Notes under the pieces: model-generated
Databases searched by the model: none
What the model was told of the DNA's origin: nothing
The model's input: the letters and a program-made list of their open reading frames with translations, nothing else
Part shown: one piece after another, positions 1 to 12,058 of the stretch
How the letters are laid out: every line of letters begins with the position of its first letter
Numbering within the stretch: the first letter of the stretch is position 1
Position numbers and translations under genes: made by a program
Assembly (NCBI RefSeq): GCF_018913985.1
Contig: NZ_JAHMHK010000001.1
Coordinates: 248,001 to 312,000 of the forward strand
Source of the DNA: Mycoplasma zalophidermidis
GTDB lineage: Bacteria; Bacillota_I; Bacilli_A; Mycoplasmatales; Metamycoplasmataceae
Direction of reading: 5' to 3'
DNA: 64,000 nt

Positions 1-295
1 TTGTAACTTCCTTATTTGATTATAATAATTATACTTAATACTGTTTATACTTTTTTGCTGATTTTTGCTTTATTTTTTTATAAAACAAGAATTATGCCAC
101 ATATATTGAATATTAAGTATTTTAGTAAATCAACTCAAACCACAAAATTTTATCTCTTTTATAGGTGGCTATTTTGTTTAATATTTCATATGAACATTTA
201 ATTAAAATAATTACATTAATATGTCTATTTGAATTTAGTACAGTATGATGTAAAATACAAGTAAGTAAATAATTATTTTCAAGGGGTACTTGAGC
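1..295. other. AT-rich intergenic left edge
   Basis: Very AT-rich stretch with no credible gene. Two short open frames, one per strand, show no recognisable protein and no convincing ribosome binding site. A TATGAT box at 244-249 and an AAGGGG at 281-286 probably belong to the nuclease gene that follows. Confidence 0.5.
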
Positions 296-1537
296 ATGTG
301 CAAGCAAATTATTCTAAACAAAATGTACGTTGGAGATTTTTTACACGAAGACGGAAATATCGGGCATGAAATAATTAACTTATGCAAAGCTGATGATGGC
401 AATAATTATATATACTTAGGTTCACGAGGGTATTTAAATAAGAATAGAACAAAATATGAAAGTACAATTTTATTAGTGAGACCAGCTGGTAAACATTTAT
501 ATAAAGTTTTAGCAAAAGCACTAGGATTACATATATTGAGTGGCGTTATTAAAGAACATTATTCCGATGAAGTAGAAAGATATAAAGTTCAAAAAGAATT
601 GAATATAAAATATGGAGAAGTTTCACTATCTGACATATTTTCCGATAACAAATACAAAAATTTTGCAGAAGGCAATCCAGGTACATACGCAACTTATAAA
701 GCTGACGAAGTGTATTTACCAAACCAAGATATTTTCATAACCGATAAAGAAGAATTAAAAAAGGATAATATTTATTACATTAGAACCGATAAAGGTTTTA
801 GCAAACAATCATTAAGACAATATTTTGAAAAAGAAATCAAATTAGAGTCCTATAAGGATTTAAATGGATTAATCAGTAATAAAGAGTTATGACATAGTGA
901 AAACAAAACTTTGAAAATCAGTGATCTAAATGAAGAAATTAAAAAAAATAATGATAAAAATTCTTTTTTGAAAATAATCAAAAAAGAAAATGATGAATTA
1001 GTCTTTTCTAACTTAATTAGTCACTTTTTAAATATTAACCAAGATTTGTTTAAAAGTTTTGTCGAAAAAGTTTTAGAAATTAGGTCGGAAGGAAATTTTG
1101 TTTTATGGCGCGAATTTAAAAATATAGATATTTTAATAAAAGATAAAATGAATCTAATAATAATTGAAAACAAAATAAAATCCGATATTAACAGCAAAGA
1201 TAAAAAAAGTGAAGTTGCAACATCTCAACTTTCAAAGTATTATGAAAATACTCAAAGCGATAATAGGTTCGACGGTCTTAACAAACATTATTATATTTTT
1301 GTTCCAAACTACAATCCAATAGATAAAAGCAAATTAAAGTTTGGTGATAAATACAAGATTGTTTATTATGATAAAATCCTTAAATTCTTTGAAGATAACC
1401 TCAATGTTTATTCAAAATATGATTACTTTAATGAATTTAAATTAGGTTTAGAAAAGCATGCGAGGGAATACGACAACGAACTTGAAGAAAAGATGAAAAT
1501 TTTGTTTGTTAATAAAATTGATAATCTTAAGAAATAA
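296..1537 (+). CDS. PD-(D/E)XK nuclease family protein with extra N-terminal domain
   Basis: A 413-residue protein if the in-frame TGA at 890-892 is read as Trp; a standard-code reading would wrongly split it in two. I chose the ATG at 296 because AAGGGG lies nine bases upstream; a TTG at 290 is the alternative. The C-terminal half (about residues 220-390) looks like the PDDEXK_4 family: an NIDILI strand carrying Asp278, then IIIENK giving Glu291 and Lys293, the D-(x)n-ExK catalytic core of restriction-like nucleases. The first 200 residues, with the motif GNIGHEIINL near residue 20, are a separate domain I do not recognise. No methyltransferase or transposase is adjacent. It may be a solitary restriction or phage-defence nuclease; that role is inferred from the fold only. 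Confidence 0.75.
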
Positions 1538-1786
1538 AATTCGTTTAAATTTATTTAAATCGTGTTAATTAACTTTGTTATTAATTTTAATATTGTTGCA
1601 TTTAAATAAGTTGGGCAAAGGTAATTGAGTAAATTTTATGTGCATTTTCATTTAAATCACAAGTTGTCGATAATAATATTGTTAACTTATTTATAATCTT
1701 ATAAGACATGCCTTTGAATTTTTCCATTATGAAAATTCTTTATTTAACTTTTTTTAATGACGCTTGTATTGCCGGTCATTTGGTAC
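1538..1786. other. intergenic region between convergent nuclease and parC
   Basis: About 250 AT-rich bases between the nuclease stop and the parC terminator. I see no gene, repeat array or RNA in it. Confidence 0.4.
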
Positions 1787-1820
1787 AAAAAATTAACATT
1801 CACAAAAACGTTAATTTTTT
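1787..1820 (-). terminator. intrinsic terminator of parE-parC
   Basis: On the minus strand AAAATTAAC and GTTAATTTTTT form a hairpin ending in a T-run, just past the parC stop. Confidence 0.6.
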
Positions 1821-1824
1821 TTAT

Positions 1825-4404
1825 TTACTTAATTGAGTATTTTTTTAAAATTGCTTCAACATCCATATCCAATAAATTATCAACTTGTTTTTGGGCATTA
1901 TCGATAATTTTTTCTTCTTTGTCAGTCGATTTTTCGTAAGATTTTTCAATATTTTGAATTTCATCAGATGTCTCGTCATTTGATTTAAATGATAAATTAG
2001 CAACATCTTCAACTTTAATTTTTGAAAAGCCTTCTTTAATTGTCGTTATAGGATACTCTGAAACTTTTTCCAAAGTTAATTCATTATTACTGTTCTTAAC
2101 AAAAATTTCATTAGATAAATTTGTTGACATTGCATCAGTTACCACGTATGGTTTTGTTTTAAATTGATTGAATAGTGGCTTACCTAAATGTTTTTTACTT
2201 ATTTTGGTTATGTCATTCACCTTTATTCTTTTAACAAATTTATCATTGGCCAGTAATGTGACCACATCATCAGATTCTACTGGACAAAATGCCACAATAC
2301 TATCAATAGGTGGTAAAAAACAAGATTTAGTACCGTTCGCTTTGGTTCCATAAATTTGTACATCATTTTCAGTGTAAAGAGAAGCCAAACCACGTTCTGT
2401 AATAATTAAAATATCTTTGTAACCATTTGATAATTTTGCCCCAACTAGTTGATCTCCAGCACGCAATTTCATTGCGGTAAATGTTTTATTGTTTCTTGAA
2501 ACATAAAAATCTTTTAATAAAACTCTTTTTCCTTGACCTTCTTTTGTAAATAAACAAACATAGTTAAGAGTTTCAAAGTCTTTTACGTTAATAACTGAAA
2601 CCAATTCTTCACCCGATTGTAATTCAACAAATTCAGATAGATGCGAGCCGAACTCTTTTCACTTGCTTTCTTGAATTTTATAAACCGGAACTAACGCATA
2701 ATTACCAAGATTGGTAAAAGTTAATATACTGTCTGTTGTATTAACCTTGCCATAAAATTGAATTCTGTCTTCTTCTTTAATGCCAAATGTTGTTCAGTCA
2801 TTCGCTTCATTTACTCTTGTAGAGAATCTCTTGATATAGCCATGTTTGGTGATGCTTAAAATTACATCTTCGCTCACAACTAGGTCAGCTTCATCATATT
2901 TAATTTTAATTTCTTCTTGGTTTATAGTCGTTTTTCTAGGTATGCCGAATTCTTTTTTAATTTCCTTTAGAACCTCAATGATTCAATCATTAAATTGACC
3001 AGAATCACTCAAAAGTAACTCGCAACGCTTAATTAATTCCTCTAATTCTAATTTTTCTGACAGAAATGCTTCTTTATCAGTTTTTGACAATCTATATAAT
3101 CTTAACTCTGCAATCGCCGTTGCTTGATTAATAGTAAAATCAAAAACACTTACTAAATTATCAATTACGCCTTGTTTACCATTTTCACTTTTTCTAATTA
3201 CTTCAATAACTTTGTCAGTAATTTCTGAAACTTTAATAAAACCTTCTACAAGTTCTAATCTAGTTTTATATTTAGCAAGATCAAATTGTAAAGTTTTAGT
3301 TTTTATATCTTTAACATGGCCGACGTATTCATTCAAAAGTTGTTGTAAACCGCATAATCTAGGTGAATTATTTACGATAGCAACATTATTAATATTGTAG
3401 TATACTTGCATTTCAGTTTTTTGCAGTAAAAAGTTTAATATTGTTTCTTCATTAGCATTCAAATCAAGAGTTATTAAAATACTGATACCATCTCTGTCAG
3501 ACATATCTTTTACTTCTAATAGCCCATTAATATTTTCATTAGTTATTAGTAAATCTATGTCTCTGACTAATTTTGATTTAATTACACCATAAGGTATTTC
3601 TGTAATTTCAATATATTTATTTTTCTTGTCTTCATAAACTTTATATCTTGATACAAGAGTGATACGACCTCTACCAAGCTCAAATGCTTCGTAAATTCCT
3701 TGATTCCCGTATACAATTCCACCGGTTGGGAAGTCAGGGCCTTGAATATATTTCATTAATTGTTTTAATGAAATTTCAGGATTTTTAATTTTTGCAATTG
3801 CGGCGTCTATAATTTCATTTAAATTGTGTGGTGGCATATCAGTAGCAAAACCAGAAGCAATACCTCTTGCTCCGTTTAATAATAAATTAGGAATTATAGA
3901 TGGTAAAACAATTGGTTCTTTTTCACTATCGTCAAAGTTAGGGGCAAATTTAACAGTGTTTTTTTTCAAATCTCCTAAGATGTATTCGCTGATTTTAGCC
4001 AATCTAACTTCTGTGTAACGCATCGCGGCTGCTGGGTCATCATCAATACTACCAACATTACCGTGCATTTCAATTAACGTGTGGCCAATTTTTCAATCTT
4101 GTGCCATTCTAACCATTGCTTCATAAATTGAACTATCACCATGCGGGTGGTATTTACCAATAACATCACCAACAACTCTCGCTGATTTTTTGAATGGTTT
4201 ATTGGAAAATAAACCTAATTCACTCATTGAATAAAGAATTCTACGTTGAACTGGTTTCAAACCATCTCTAACATCAGGTAGCGCTCTTTGTTGAATTATA
4301 TATTTTGAATAACGACTAAAACGATCCGCCATAATTGAATCAATATTTTCAGCAACAATTTTTTCGACAATTTGGTCGATTTTAAGTTTATTTTTTGATG
4401 TCAT
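1825..4404 (-). CDS. parC: DNA topoisomerase IV subunit A
   Basis: The 859-residue breakage-reunion subunit of topoisomerase IV, which decatenates daughter chromosomes. It starts with a typical topo II A domain; the quinolone-determining region reads [20 protein letters not shown] near residue 95, and the catalytic Tyr is in [11 protein letters not shown]. The C-terminal third is a degenerate beta-propeller domain. TGA-encoded Trp joins the segments. I call ParC rather than GyrA because no GyrA box is seen in the C-terminal domain, the A-subunit core continues with DWKIGHT as in mycoplasmal ParC, and parE lies directly upstream. GGAGG precedes the ATG by five bases, inside the end of parE, so the two genes are translated from one mRNA. 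Confidence 0.93.
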
Positions 4405-4412
4405 TAGGCCTC

Positions 4413-6329
<1,917 letters not shown>

Positions 6330-6332
6330 TCA

Positions 6333-6338
6333 ATAATA
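6333..6338 (-). promoter_or_regulatory. -10 box of parE, six bases from ATG
   Basis: Minus-strand TATTAT with six bases before the start codon and no Shine-Dalgarno; consistent with a leaderless transcript. Confidence 0.45.
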
Positions 6339-6607
6339 CTATTTTTTATACTTAATCTCTATATATAATTTAGTAATAAGGTAAAAAATTAGCCATTTTT
6401 TAATGATTTTTAATGCATCGCTACAAATACAAAGGAGTTACTTTACATTATTTTTTATTTCAGTAATTTTACCTATTCCATTGTAAAATGTGTGAATTAG
6501 CAATCAATTTTCTTAAAATTAATAATTGTGATTTATTTTTTTACAAAATAAAAAATTTTTTTCCTAGATTCAACATAACATATATATCAAATACAAATTT
6601 AAATATG
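6339..6607. other. divergent intergenic region parE/cysS
   Basis: About 270 bases of AT-rich DNA between divergent promoters. No T-box leader, gene or clear repeat is seen ahead of cysS. Confidence 0.4.
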
Positions 6608-6613
6608 TATAAT
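6608..6613 (+). promoter_or_regulatory. -10 box of cysS, seven bases from ATG
   Basis: A perfect TATAAT followed by seven bases and the start codon. There is no purine-rich ribosome binding site, so transcription would begin at or one base before the ATG. Confidence 0.55.
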
Positions 6614-6620
6614 TAATATC

Positions 6621-7853
6621 ATGATTAAATTATATATTTGTGGACCGACAGTTTATAACAACCCTCATATCGGAAACTTAAGAGCAATAGTCACATTTGA
6701 CCTAATTTTAAAAGCAATGCGTTTTTTAAAAAAAGATTTTTGTTTAGTTCATAACATAACTGACATCGATGACAAAATCATTAACAAAGCTATTGAATCA
6801 AATAAAACAGAGAAAGAAATTTCGGAAAAATATACCGCAGTTTATTTCGATTTATTAAAAATGTTAAATGTTGACACTATTACATGTGTTGAAAAAGTTA
6901 CTGATAATATGGACGTAATTACAAAATATATTCAAAGACTGATTGATACTGGTAATGCATATTCTGATTCAGAAGGGAATGTTTGATTCGATGTTAAAAA
7001 AAATGCTGATTCTTATGGTAGTGTTTCGGGACAAAAAATTGAAAAAATGGCTTTTGAGGAACAAAACATCAATAAAAAATTCCCTGCCGATTTTGCCCTT
7101 TGAAAAAATACAAAAGTAGGTATAAAATACGATTCTCCATTTGGACAAGGTAGACCGGGCTGACATACTGAATGTTGTGCCCTAATAGATAAACATTTTT
7201 CTTCTCAAGGAGTTGATATTCATAGTGGCGGAATGGATTTAACATTTCCCCACCATGAAAATGAAAATATACAACATTTTGCATTGCATAATAAACACTT
7301 GGCAAGTGAATGATTGAGAACGGGACAAATTAATCTCGAAGGTGTAAAAATGTCAAAATCACTTGGAAACGTTATTTCTCCTGAAGAATTTTTTAATAAA
7401 TATGGAGTTGAAATTTATAAATTAATGATTTTAACCGCTAAATTTAGTGCGCCAATAAATATCACGGAAGAATTATTTAAGAATCTTAAATCAGTTGAAT
7501 CAAAATATATTAAAGTGATTTTTCAAATCTTTTTAAATCACGGCAATAATTTTGGCCAGTCATCTGCATCTGAAGAATCAATTAAAATTTTTGAAGCATT
7601 AGCTAATTATGATTTCGCAAAATATAATATGTTATTAAATGAAGAAATCAAAAAATATAATAAATATAAATCTTATGAAGTTGCGCAAACAATAATCACT
7701 GTTTTAAACATTTTGCACCCAACATTAACTAATTACAAAAACTATCTGGAATCAATAAAACTTTTTGACGAATGGCGTTCATTTGTAGAGAAAAAAGACT
7801 ATTTAAATGCTGATATTTGTAGAGAAAAATTAATGAAAACAGGACATTATTAA
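6621..7853 (+). CDS. cysS: cysteine--tRNA ligase
   Basis: A 410-residue class I aminoacyl-tRNA synthetase that charges tRNA-Cys. The N-terminus opens directly with [19 protein letters not shown], which contains the zinc Cys and the HIGH motif; the roughly 20-residue leader found in most bacterial CysRS is absent, as is usual in mycoplasmas. GRPGWHTECC and FPHHENE supply the remaining zinc ligands, and VKMSKSLGN is the KMSKS loop. Several Trp codons are TGA. It heads the cysS-rlmB-sigma-like cluster, the same order as in Bacillus except that mrnC and yacP are missing. Confidence 0.94.
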
Positions 7854-7897
7854 CACAAACTAAAACGGAAAAATTAATAATAATTAAAGGACATAAT

Positions 7898-8593
7898 ATG
7901 GAAAAATTAATATTGTGAGGAAGAAATTCTGTAAACGATGCAATAAACGCTAAATTGCCCATTATGGTTATTTATGTTAACAACGAAAATCTTGCTCAAA
8001 AAATAAAAACCCAAACAACTGTAAAAGTGGTCGTTGAAGATAATAAGTTTTTTGACCAAATTACAAGAGAAAATCACCAAGGAATTATTGCGGTTTTAAA
8101 AGATTTCCCTATTTATGATCTTGCAATAATCGAAAAAGAAAAACCAAATAACGTTTTGGTATTAGATAAAATTCAAGACCCCCATAATTTGGGAGCTATT
8201 TTAAGAACTGCTAACGCTTTAGGTATTAAACACATTATATTGTCCAAAGACAGATCAGCAGGAATTACTTCCACTGTATTAAAGGTAAGCTCTGGTGGTT
8301 TTGTTGGTGTTAAGGTCGTAAAAGTCAACAATCTTGTTGCTGCCTTGAAAAGACTTAAAAAAGCAGGATACTGAGTTTACTCATCAGCATTAAGCGAAAA
8401 TGCTCAACACTTCGATAAAGTCGAATACAACAAACCAACTATTCTTCTTATAGGAAATGAAGGCTCGGGTGTATCACAACCAGTTTTAAATGAGTCTGAT
8501 GTTATTATCTATATTCCACAAAAGGGAACGGTGCAATCTTTAAATGTTTCAGTTGCTGCAGGTTTATTAATAAATCAAATAACCAAGGAGTAG
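7898..8593 (+). CDS. rlmB: 23S rRNA 2'-O-ribose methyltransferase, TrmH/RlmB family
   Basis: A 231-residue SPOUT methyltransferase that most likely methylates a guanosine ribose of 23S rRNA. It has a short N-terminal substrate-binding domain, then the trefoil-knot motifs: motif 1 DKIQDPHNLGAILRTANALG, motif 2 LLIGNEGSG, and motif 3 IPQKGTVQSLNVSVAAG. The ATG at 7898 gives MEKLILWGRNSV, the expected beginning of RlmB, with TGA read as Trp in position 7. The gene lies 44 bases after cysS and three bases before the sigma-like gene. Confidence 0.88.
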
Positions 8594-8596
8594 CCT

Positions 8597-9181
8597 ATGA
8601 ATTTAATTTCAAAATTCAACCAACTAAATCAAAGTGAAGTTGGTAGTTTTTTATCATCACTTAGTTTTAAAAAACAAGTATATTTAATTGATTGCTTATA
8701 CAAACAAGAATTGATAATTACATTTAAATCAATTCTTAGCAGAAAATTCGATATCCCGCTTTCTTATGAAGATATCTATAATGAATTTTTACTAAAAATA
8801 CCATTAATTATTAAGAATTTTAGAACAGATAAAGGAGCATCATTCAAAACTTTTTTGATTTCTTCTAGTAAATTTTTTTGCTTAACAAAAATAAATTACT
8901 GGCTAAGAAATAAAAGAAAAATAAATATTTCTCCAATACCTGTTGAAGAATTATTTAATCTTAAAGACGATTATGCAGAATTGAATTTTGATAATTTTAT
9001 ATACCAATACGATATAAAATTATTTATTAATAATAAACTGAAATTTGACGAAATATATAGAAATATGTGTAAATTAGAAAATGATAAAAATAAAATTATG
9101 TTTATGACCGGAAATAAAAAAAATGACTATTTGCATCATATTAAAAAATCTTTTAATTGCTACATAGATGGTGTAAAATAG
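8597..9181 (+). CDS. degenerate sigma-70-like factor in the sigH position
   Basis: A 194-residue protein that would be called hypothetical by plain similarity. Residues 55-108 read like sigma region 2: an LSYEDIYNEFL helix, then NFRTDKGASFKTFLISSS, matching the F-x-x-x-KG-x-x-FxTF core of region 2, then a basic NYWLRNKRK. The last 60 residues are Lys/Asn-rich and show only a vague helix-turn-helix candidate for region 4. Position supports the call: in Bacillus the order is cysS, rlmB, yacP, sigH, rpmG, secE, nusG, and this gene fills the sigH slot, three bases after rlmB. GGAG in the end of rlmB serves as ribosome binding site. A hairpin terminator follows. Comparable sigma-like regulators (MG428 of M. 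genitalium) control recombination genes; the function here is inferred. Confidence 0.65.
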   Translation: MNLISKFNQLNQSEVGSFLSSLSFKKQVYLIDCLYKQELIITFKSILSRKFDIPLSYEDIYNEFLLKIPLIIKNFRTDKGASFKTFLISSSKFFCLTKINYWLRNKRKINISPIPVEELFNLKDDYAELNFDNFIYQYDIKLFINNKLKFDEIYRNMCKLENDKNKIMFMTGNKKNDYLHHIKKSFNCYIDGVK

Positions 9182-9186
9182 TAGTT

Positions 9187-9204
9187 AGTGCGAGGCACTT
9201 TTTT
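9187..9204 (+). terminator. small terminator after the sigma-like gene
   Basis: AGTGC-GAG-GCACT followed by TTTTTATTT; separates cysS-rlmB-sigma from rpmG-secE-nusG. Confidence 0.6.
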
Positions 9205-9231
9205 ATTTACCGTTAAATAAGGAGAATAAAT

Positions 9232-9237
9232 TATAAT
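9232..9237 (+). promoter_or_regulatory. -10 box of rpmG-secE-nusG, seven bases from ATG
   Basis: TATAAT followed by seven bases and the rpmG ATG. An AAGGAG at 9219-9224 is too far upstream (about 20 bases) to act as ribosome binding site for this start. Confidence 0.5.
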
Positions 9238-9244
9238 TATAAAT

Positions 9245-9394
9245 ATGAAAAAAGTAAAAATTACCTTAAGTTGTTCGGAATGTCGTTCAATGAACTATTC
9301 AACAAACAAAGGGTCTGGGAACCCGGCAAGAATAGAAATCAAAAAACATTGTCCAAAATGTAAAACACACACATTACATAAAGAGGAAAAATAA
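9245..9394 (+). CDS. rpmG: 50S ribosomal protein L33
   Basis: A 49-residue ribosomal protein of the large subunit. It is the zinc-ribbon form: CSEC near residue 10 and CPKC near residue 38, within the usual [13 protein letters not shown] start. The length is normal for L33. The stop codon shares one base with the start of secE (TAATG), so the genes are translationally coupled. A -10 box seven bases upstream suggests a leaderless message. Confidence 0.92.
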   Translation: MKKVKITLSCSECRSMNYSTNKGSGNPARIEIKKHCPKCKTHTLHKEEK

Positions 9395-9597
9395 TGCCTG
9401 AGAACAAAACAAAAAAAGTTAAAAAGTACAGGGTTAGACGTTTTGTTAAAGAAATGAAACGAGTTAGATGACCTAGCCAAAAGACAAACTGAACATCATT
9501 TTTAAAGGTAGTAATTTTTACTTTATTATTCACGACAGTTGTGGTGCTTTTTGCAACATTAATCACTCTAATTTGAACTAAATTAGGATTAAATTAA
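9394..9597 (+). CDS. secE: preprotein translocase subunit SecE
   Basis: A 67-residue subunit of the SecYEG channel. The basic N-terminal amphipathic part ends in EMKRVRWPSQKTNW, the SecE signature with TGA-coded Trp, and is followed by a single transmembrane segment, about residues 43-63 (VIFTLLFTTVVVLFATLITLI without its edges). It overlaps the end of rpmG by one base and lies 19 bases before nusG, the standard bacterial arrangement. Confidence 0.9.
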
Positions 9598-9616
9598 ATA
9601 CACAGTAGGAGAAAAT

Positions 9617-10222
9617 ATGGAAGAAAAAAAATTTTTATGATACATGATCAGCACAGTATCTGGTAAAGAGGATTTGGTTGTTGAATCATTAAGAAATAGA
9701 ATAATTAGTGAACAAGTCGACGACTGTTTCAACAACGAAGCTACAGAAGATGGTGCATTTAAAATCTTCAAAAAACCTAGCCTTACAGCCAAAGAGGCGG
9801 AAAAGAAACTTAACGGAGAACCTTATACAGTCAAAATGATCAACATGTACAGTGGTTATATTTTTATTAATATGTATATGAGTGATAAAGCTTGATTTGT
9901 TATCCGTAACACACAGTATGTAACAGGTTTAATCGGTTCATCTGGTAAAGGGGCAAAACCAACACCAGTAACAAGTCGTGAAATAAGAAAATGTTTTAAA
10001 TCCGAAGAAAAAATGTTGAAAGATTTCTACGAAGGAAAGCTTGAAACAAAATTTTCTGTCGGCGAAATTGTAGAAATCATTGATGGGCCATTTAAAGGTC
10101 AAAGTGGTAAAGTTATTGAAGCAAGCGACACTAAAAAAATGGTTTCCGTTGAAGTTGAATATTTCGGAAGAAATGTTCCTACTGATTTCGACTATGATGT
10201 AATTAAAAGTCAAGAGAAATAA
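9617..10222 (+). CDS. nusG: transcription termination/antitermination factor NusG
   Basis: A 201-residue elongation factor that binds RNA polymerase and couples it to ribosomes. The N-terminal NGN domain contains KFLWYMISTVSGKED at the start and MYSGYIFINMYMSDKAW; the C-terminal KOW domain has VEIIDGPFKGQSGKV at about residues 155-170. The insert around residues 45-65 is seen in other mycoplasmal NusG. AGGAG precedes the ATG by about seven bases. It is the last gene of the rpmG-secE-nusG unit. Confidence 0.92.
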
Positions 10223-10229
10223 TAATGCA

Positions 10230-10259
10230 AAAAAACATAATCGCCCGATTATGTTTTTT
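10230..10259. terminator. bidirectional terminator nusG/serS
   Basis: AAAAAACATAATC and GATTATGTTTTTT form a 13-bp stem with a GCCC loop between the convergent genes; T-runs occur on both strands. Confidence 0.85.
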
Positions 10260-10265
10260 AAATCA

Positions 10266-11531
10266 TTATTTGATAATTTCCGTCCCCATATATGGAACAA
10301 GTTTTTTAGGGACTGTTATAGTTCCGTCTGCGTTTTGATAATTTTCTAAAATAGAAGCTACAAGTCTATCAATAGCTAAACCAGAACCGTTCATAGTGTG
10401 TGCATATTGATTTGTGCCGTTTTCATCTTTGTATCTTATCATTGCTCTTCTTGCTTGAAAATCACCCATATATGAAACTGATGAAATTTCTCTGAATTGA
10501 ATTTCTGAAGGTAGTCAAACTTCCAAATCAATAGTTTTTCTAGATGAAAAACCTGTGTCACCAGTACATAATAATAACTCTCTATATGGTAATTCTAACA
10601 ATTCAAGTACTTTTTTTGCTTGCAAAAGCATTTGATCAAATTCTGCAATAGCATCTTTACCATTTGTGATTTTAACCAATTCAACTTTTTTAAATTGGTG
10701 CAATCTTATTATCCCCTTAGTGTCTTTACCGCCACTGCCCGCTTCAGATCTAAAACATTCAGTAAACGCCGTATAACGATGAGGTACTGATAAATCGACT
10801 ATTTCATTATTCAATAAGTTTGTTAATGTAACCTCTGCTGTTGGTATTAAATATCAATCATTACCATCTACCGAGAATAAATCTTCTTTAAATTTAGGTA
10901 ACTGCCCAGTTCCAAAAAGTATATTAGGCTTAGTAATTACAGGGGTTGAGAATTCAGTATAACCATCAGAGGTGTGAAGGTCAAGTAAAAAGTTTTGAAT
11001 TGCTCTCGTTAATCTTGCTCCTAATCCTTTGTAAACAACAAATCTGGTACCAGAAAGTTTTACGCCACGTTCAAAATCAATAATGTCCAAGTCTTTAGCA
11101 ATCTCATAATGTGGTTTTGCTTTAGCTACCAAACCTCTACCTAATTTATCGTGCGTAGCCAAAACAATATTTTGTTTGTCAGTTTCTCCAAAAGGGACCT
11201 CATCTAAACAAATATTGGGTATTGTTCACAATAATTCGTTTGTTTTTTGGTCGATTTCGTTAGCTTTTGCCTCAAGTTTGTTTTGTTCTGCTTTAATTTT
11301 CGCAGCTTCTTTCCTCAATTCATCTAATTTATTTTTATCATTTTTAGCTTCAGCAAATTCTTTACTAAATTTACTCAATTCTGCTTTTTTAGATTGAGAT
11401 TGGTGCATTAACTTACCGCGTTTATCTAACAATACTATTAGTTCGTCATAAATTTCAATATTAAAATTACGCTTTTGCAATGCTTCACGTACTTTCATCT
11501 TATTTTCTTGAATATACTTTATGTTCAACAT
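10266..11531 (-). CDS. serS: serine--tRNA ligase
   Basis: A 421-residue class II synthetase for tRNA-Ser. The N-terminal long coiled coil (about residues 30-105, rich in Lys/Glu/Ala) binds the tRNA long arm. The catalytic domain follows, with motif 2 [20 protein letters not shown] and motif 3 including [19 protein letters not shown] start at [11 protein letters not shown] (ATG 11531), which has AGGAG upstream, not at an upstream ATG at 11609 that would add 26 unrelated residues. It converges with nusG. Confidence 0.93.
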
Positions 11532-11742
11532 GTTAACTCCTAATTTAAGTATTAATTGTCTAATTATACCACTAATTAAATGGCAAATATTACTCACTAT
11601 TAATTCCATATTAAAAATACTTTATTCATATATGTTTTACTCTTTATTTGAAACACCTATTTCAATTGTAAATCGTGTGTTTTCGTTAAAAAAACAGCTT
11701 TTATTTCACTTAATAAATAACCTAATATTATTGTTAATAAAT

Positions 11743-11751
11743 TGTGGATAA
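11743..11751 (-). promoter_or_regulatory. consensus DnaA box
   Basis: TGTGGATAA, the complement of TTATCCACA. It is a single perfect box about 9.5 kb from dnaA, upstream of rpmH, a gene that flanks dnaA in many bacteria. Confidence 0.45.
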
Positions 11752-11817
11752 ACAATAAATTAGCAGTGCATATTATCTGTCAAGTAGTTTTTTTCTATTT
11801 TTTTTTGTTCAGTTGTA

Positions 11818-11823
11818 TATAAT
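11818..11823 (+). promoter_or_regulatory. -10 box of rpmH-rnpA-yidC
   Basis: Perfect TATAAT about 65 bases before rpmH. An AGGAGG is present at the end of the leader, so this operon is not leaderless. Confidence 0.5.
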
Positions 11824-11887
11824 AGAAAAGCGTTTTATTAATATATATTTATATATGATAGAACATTTAAACACACAGGAGGTTACA

Positions 11888-12037
11888 ATGAGTTTAAGAA
11901 CATACCAACCAAACAAAAGAAAACACGTTAAAACACATGGTTTTCGCGCAAGAATGGCTACAGCTAACGGACGTAAAGTTTTAGCCGCTAGAAGAGCTAA
12001 AGGTAGAGCTAGATTAACTGTATCGGACAATAACTAA
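11888..12037 (+). CDS. rpmH: 50S ribosomal protein L34
   Basis: A 49-residue, Arg/Lys-rich ribosomal protein. The sequence [20 protein letters not shown], then [17 protein letters not shown], is the L34 signature. AGGAGG lies six bases before the ATG. It is the first gene of rpmH-rnpA-yidC, an order conserved near the replication origin of many bacteria; here the block lies about 6 kb from dnaN, separated by later insertions. Confidence 0.94.
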   Translation: MSLRTYQPNKRKHVKTHGFRARMATANGRKVLAARRAKGRARLTVSDNN

Positions 12038-12058
12038 TTTATCTATTTAGGTTTTAAA

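Larger units (their letters stand above)
11532..11887. other. divergent intergenic serS/rpmH with a DnaA box
   Basis: AT-rich region without a gene. It holds the serS ribosome binding site, one perfect DnaA box (TGTGGATAA, 11743-11751) and a TATAAT at 11818-11823 that probably drives rpmH. Confidence 0.5.

Noticed and set aside
16-201. 61-residue hydrophobic open frame at the left edge
   Set aside because: It has no ribosome binding site, extreme AT-driven composition (Ile/Leu/Phe) and no recognisable domain.
890-913. Two separate genes, an unknown protein and a downstream nuclease
   Set aside because: The frames are the same and are divided only by a TGA, which is Trp in this organism; no ribosome binding site supports a second start.
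6339-6607. T-box or other riboswitch ahead of cysS
   Set aside because: The TATAAT next to the ATG leaves no room for a leader, and no T-box core or stem I is seen.
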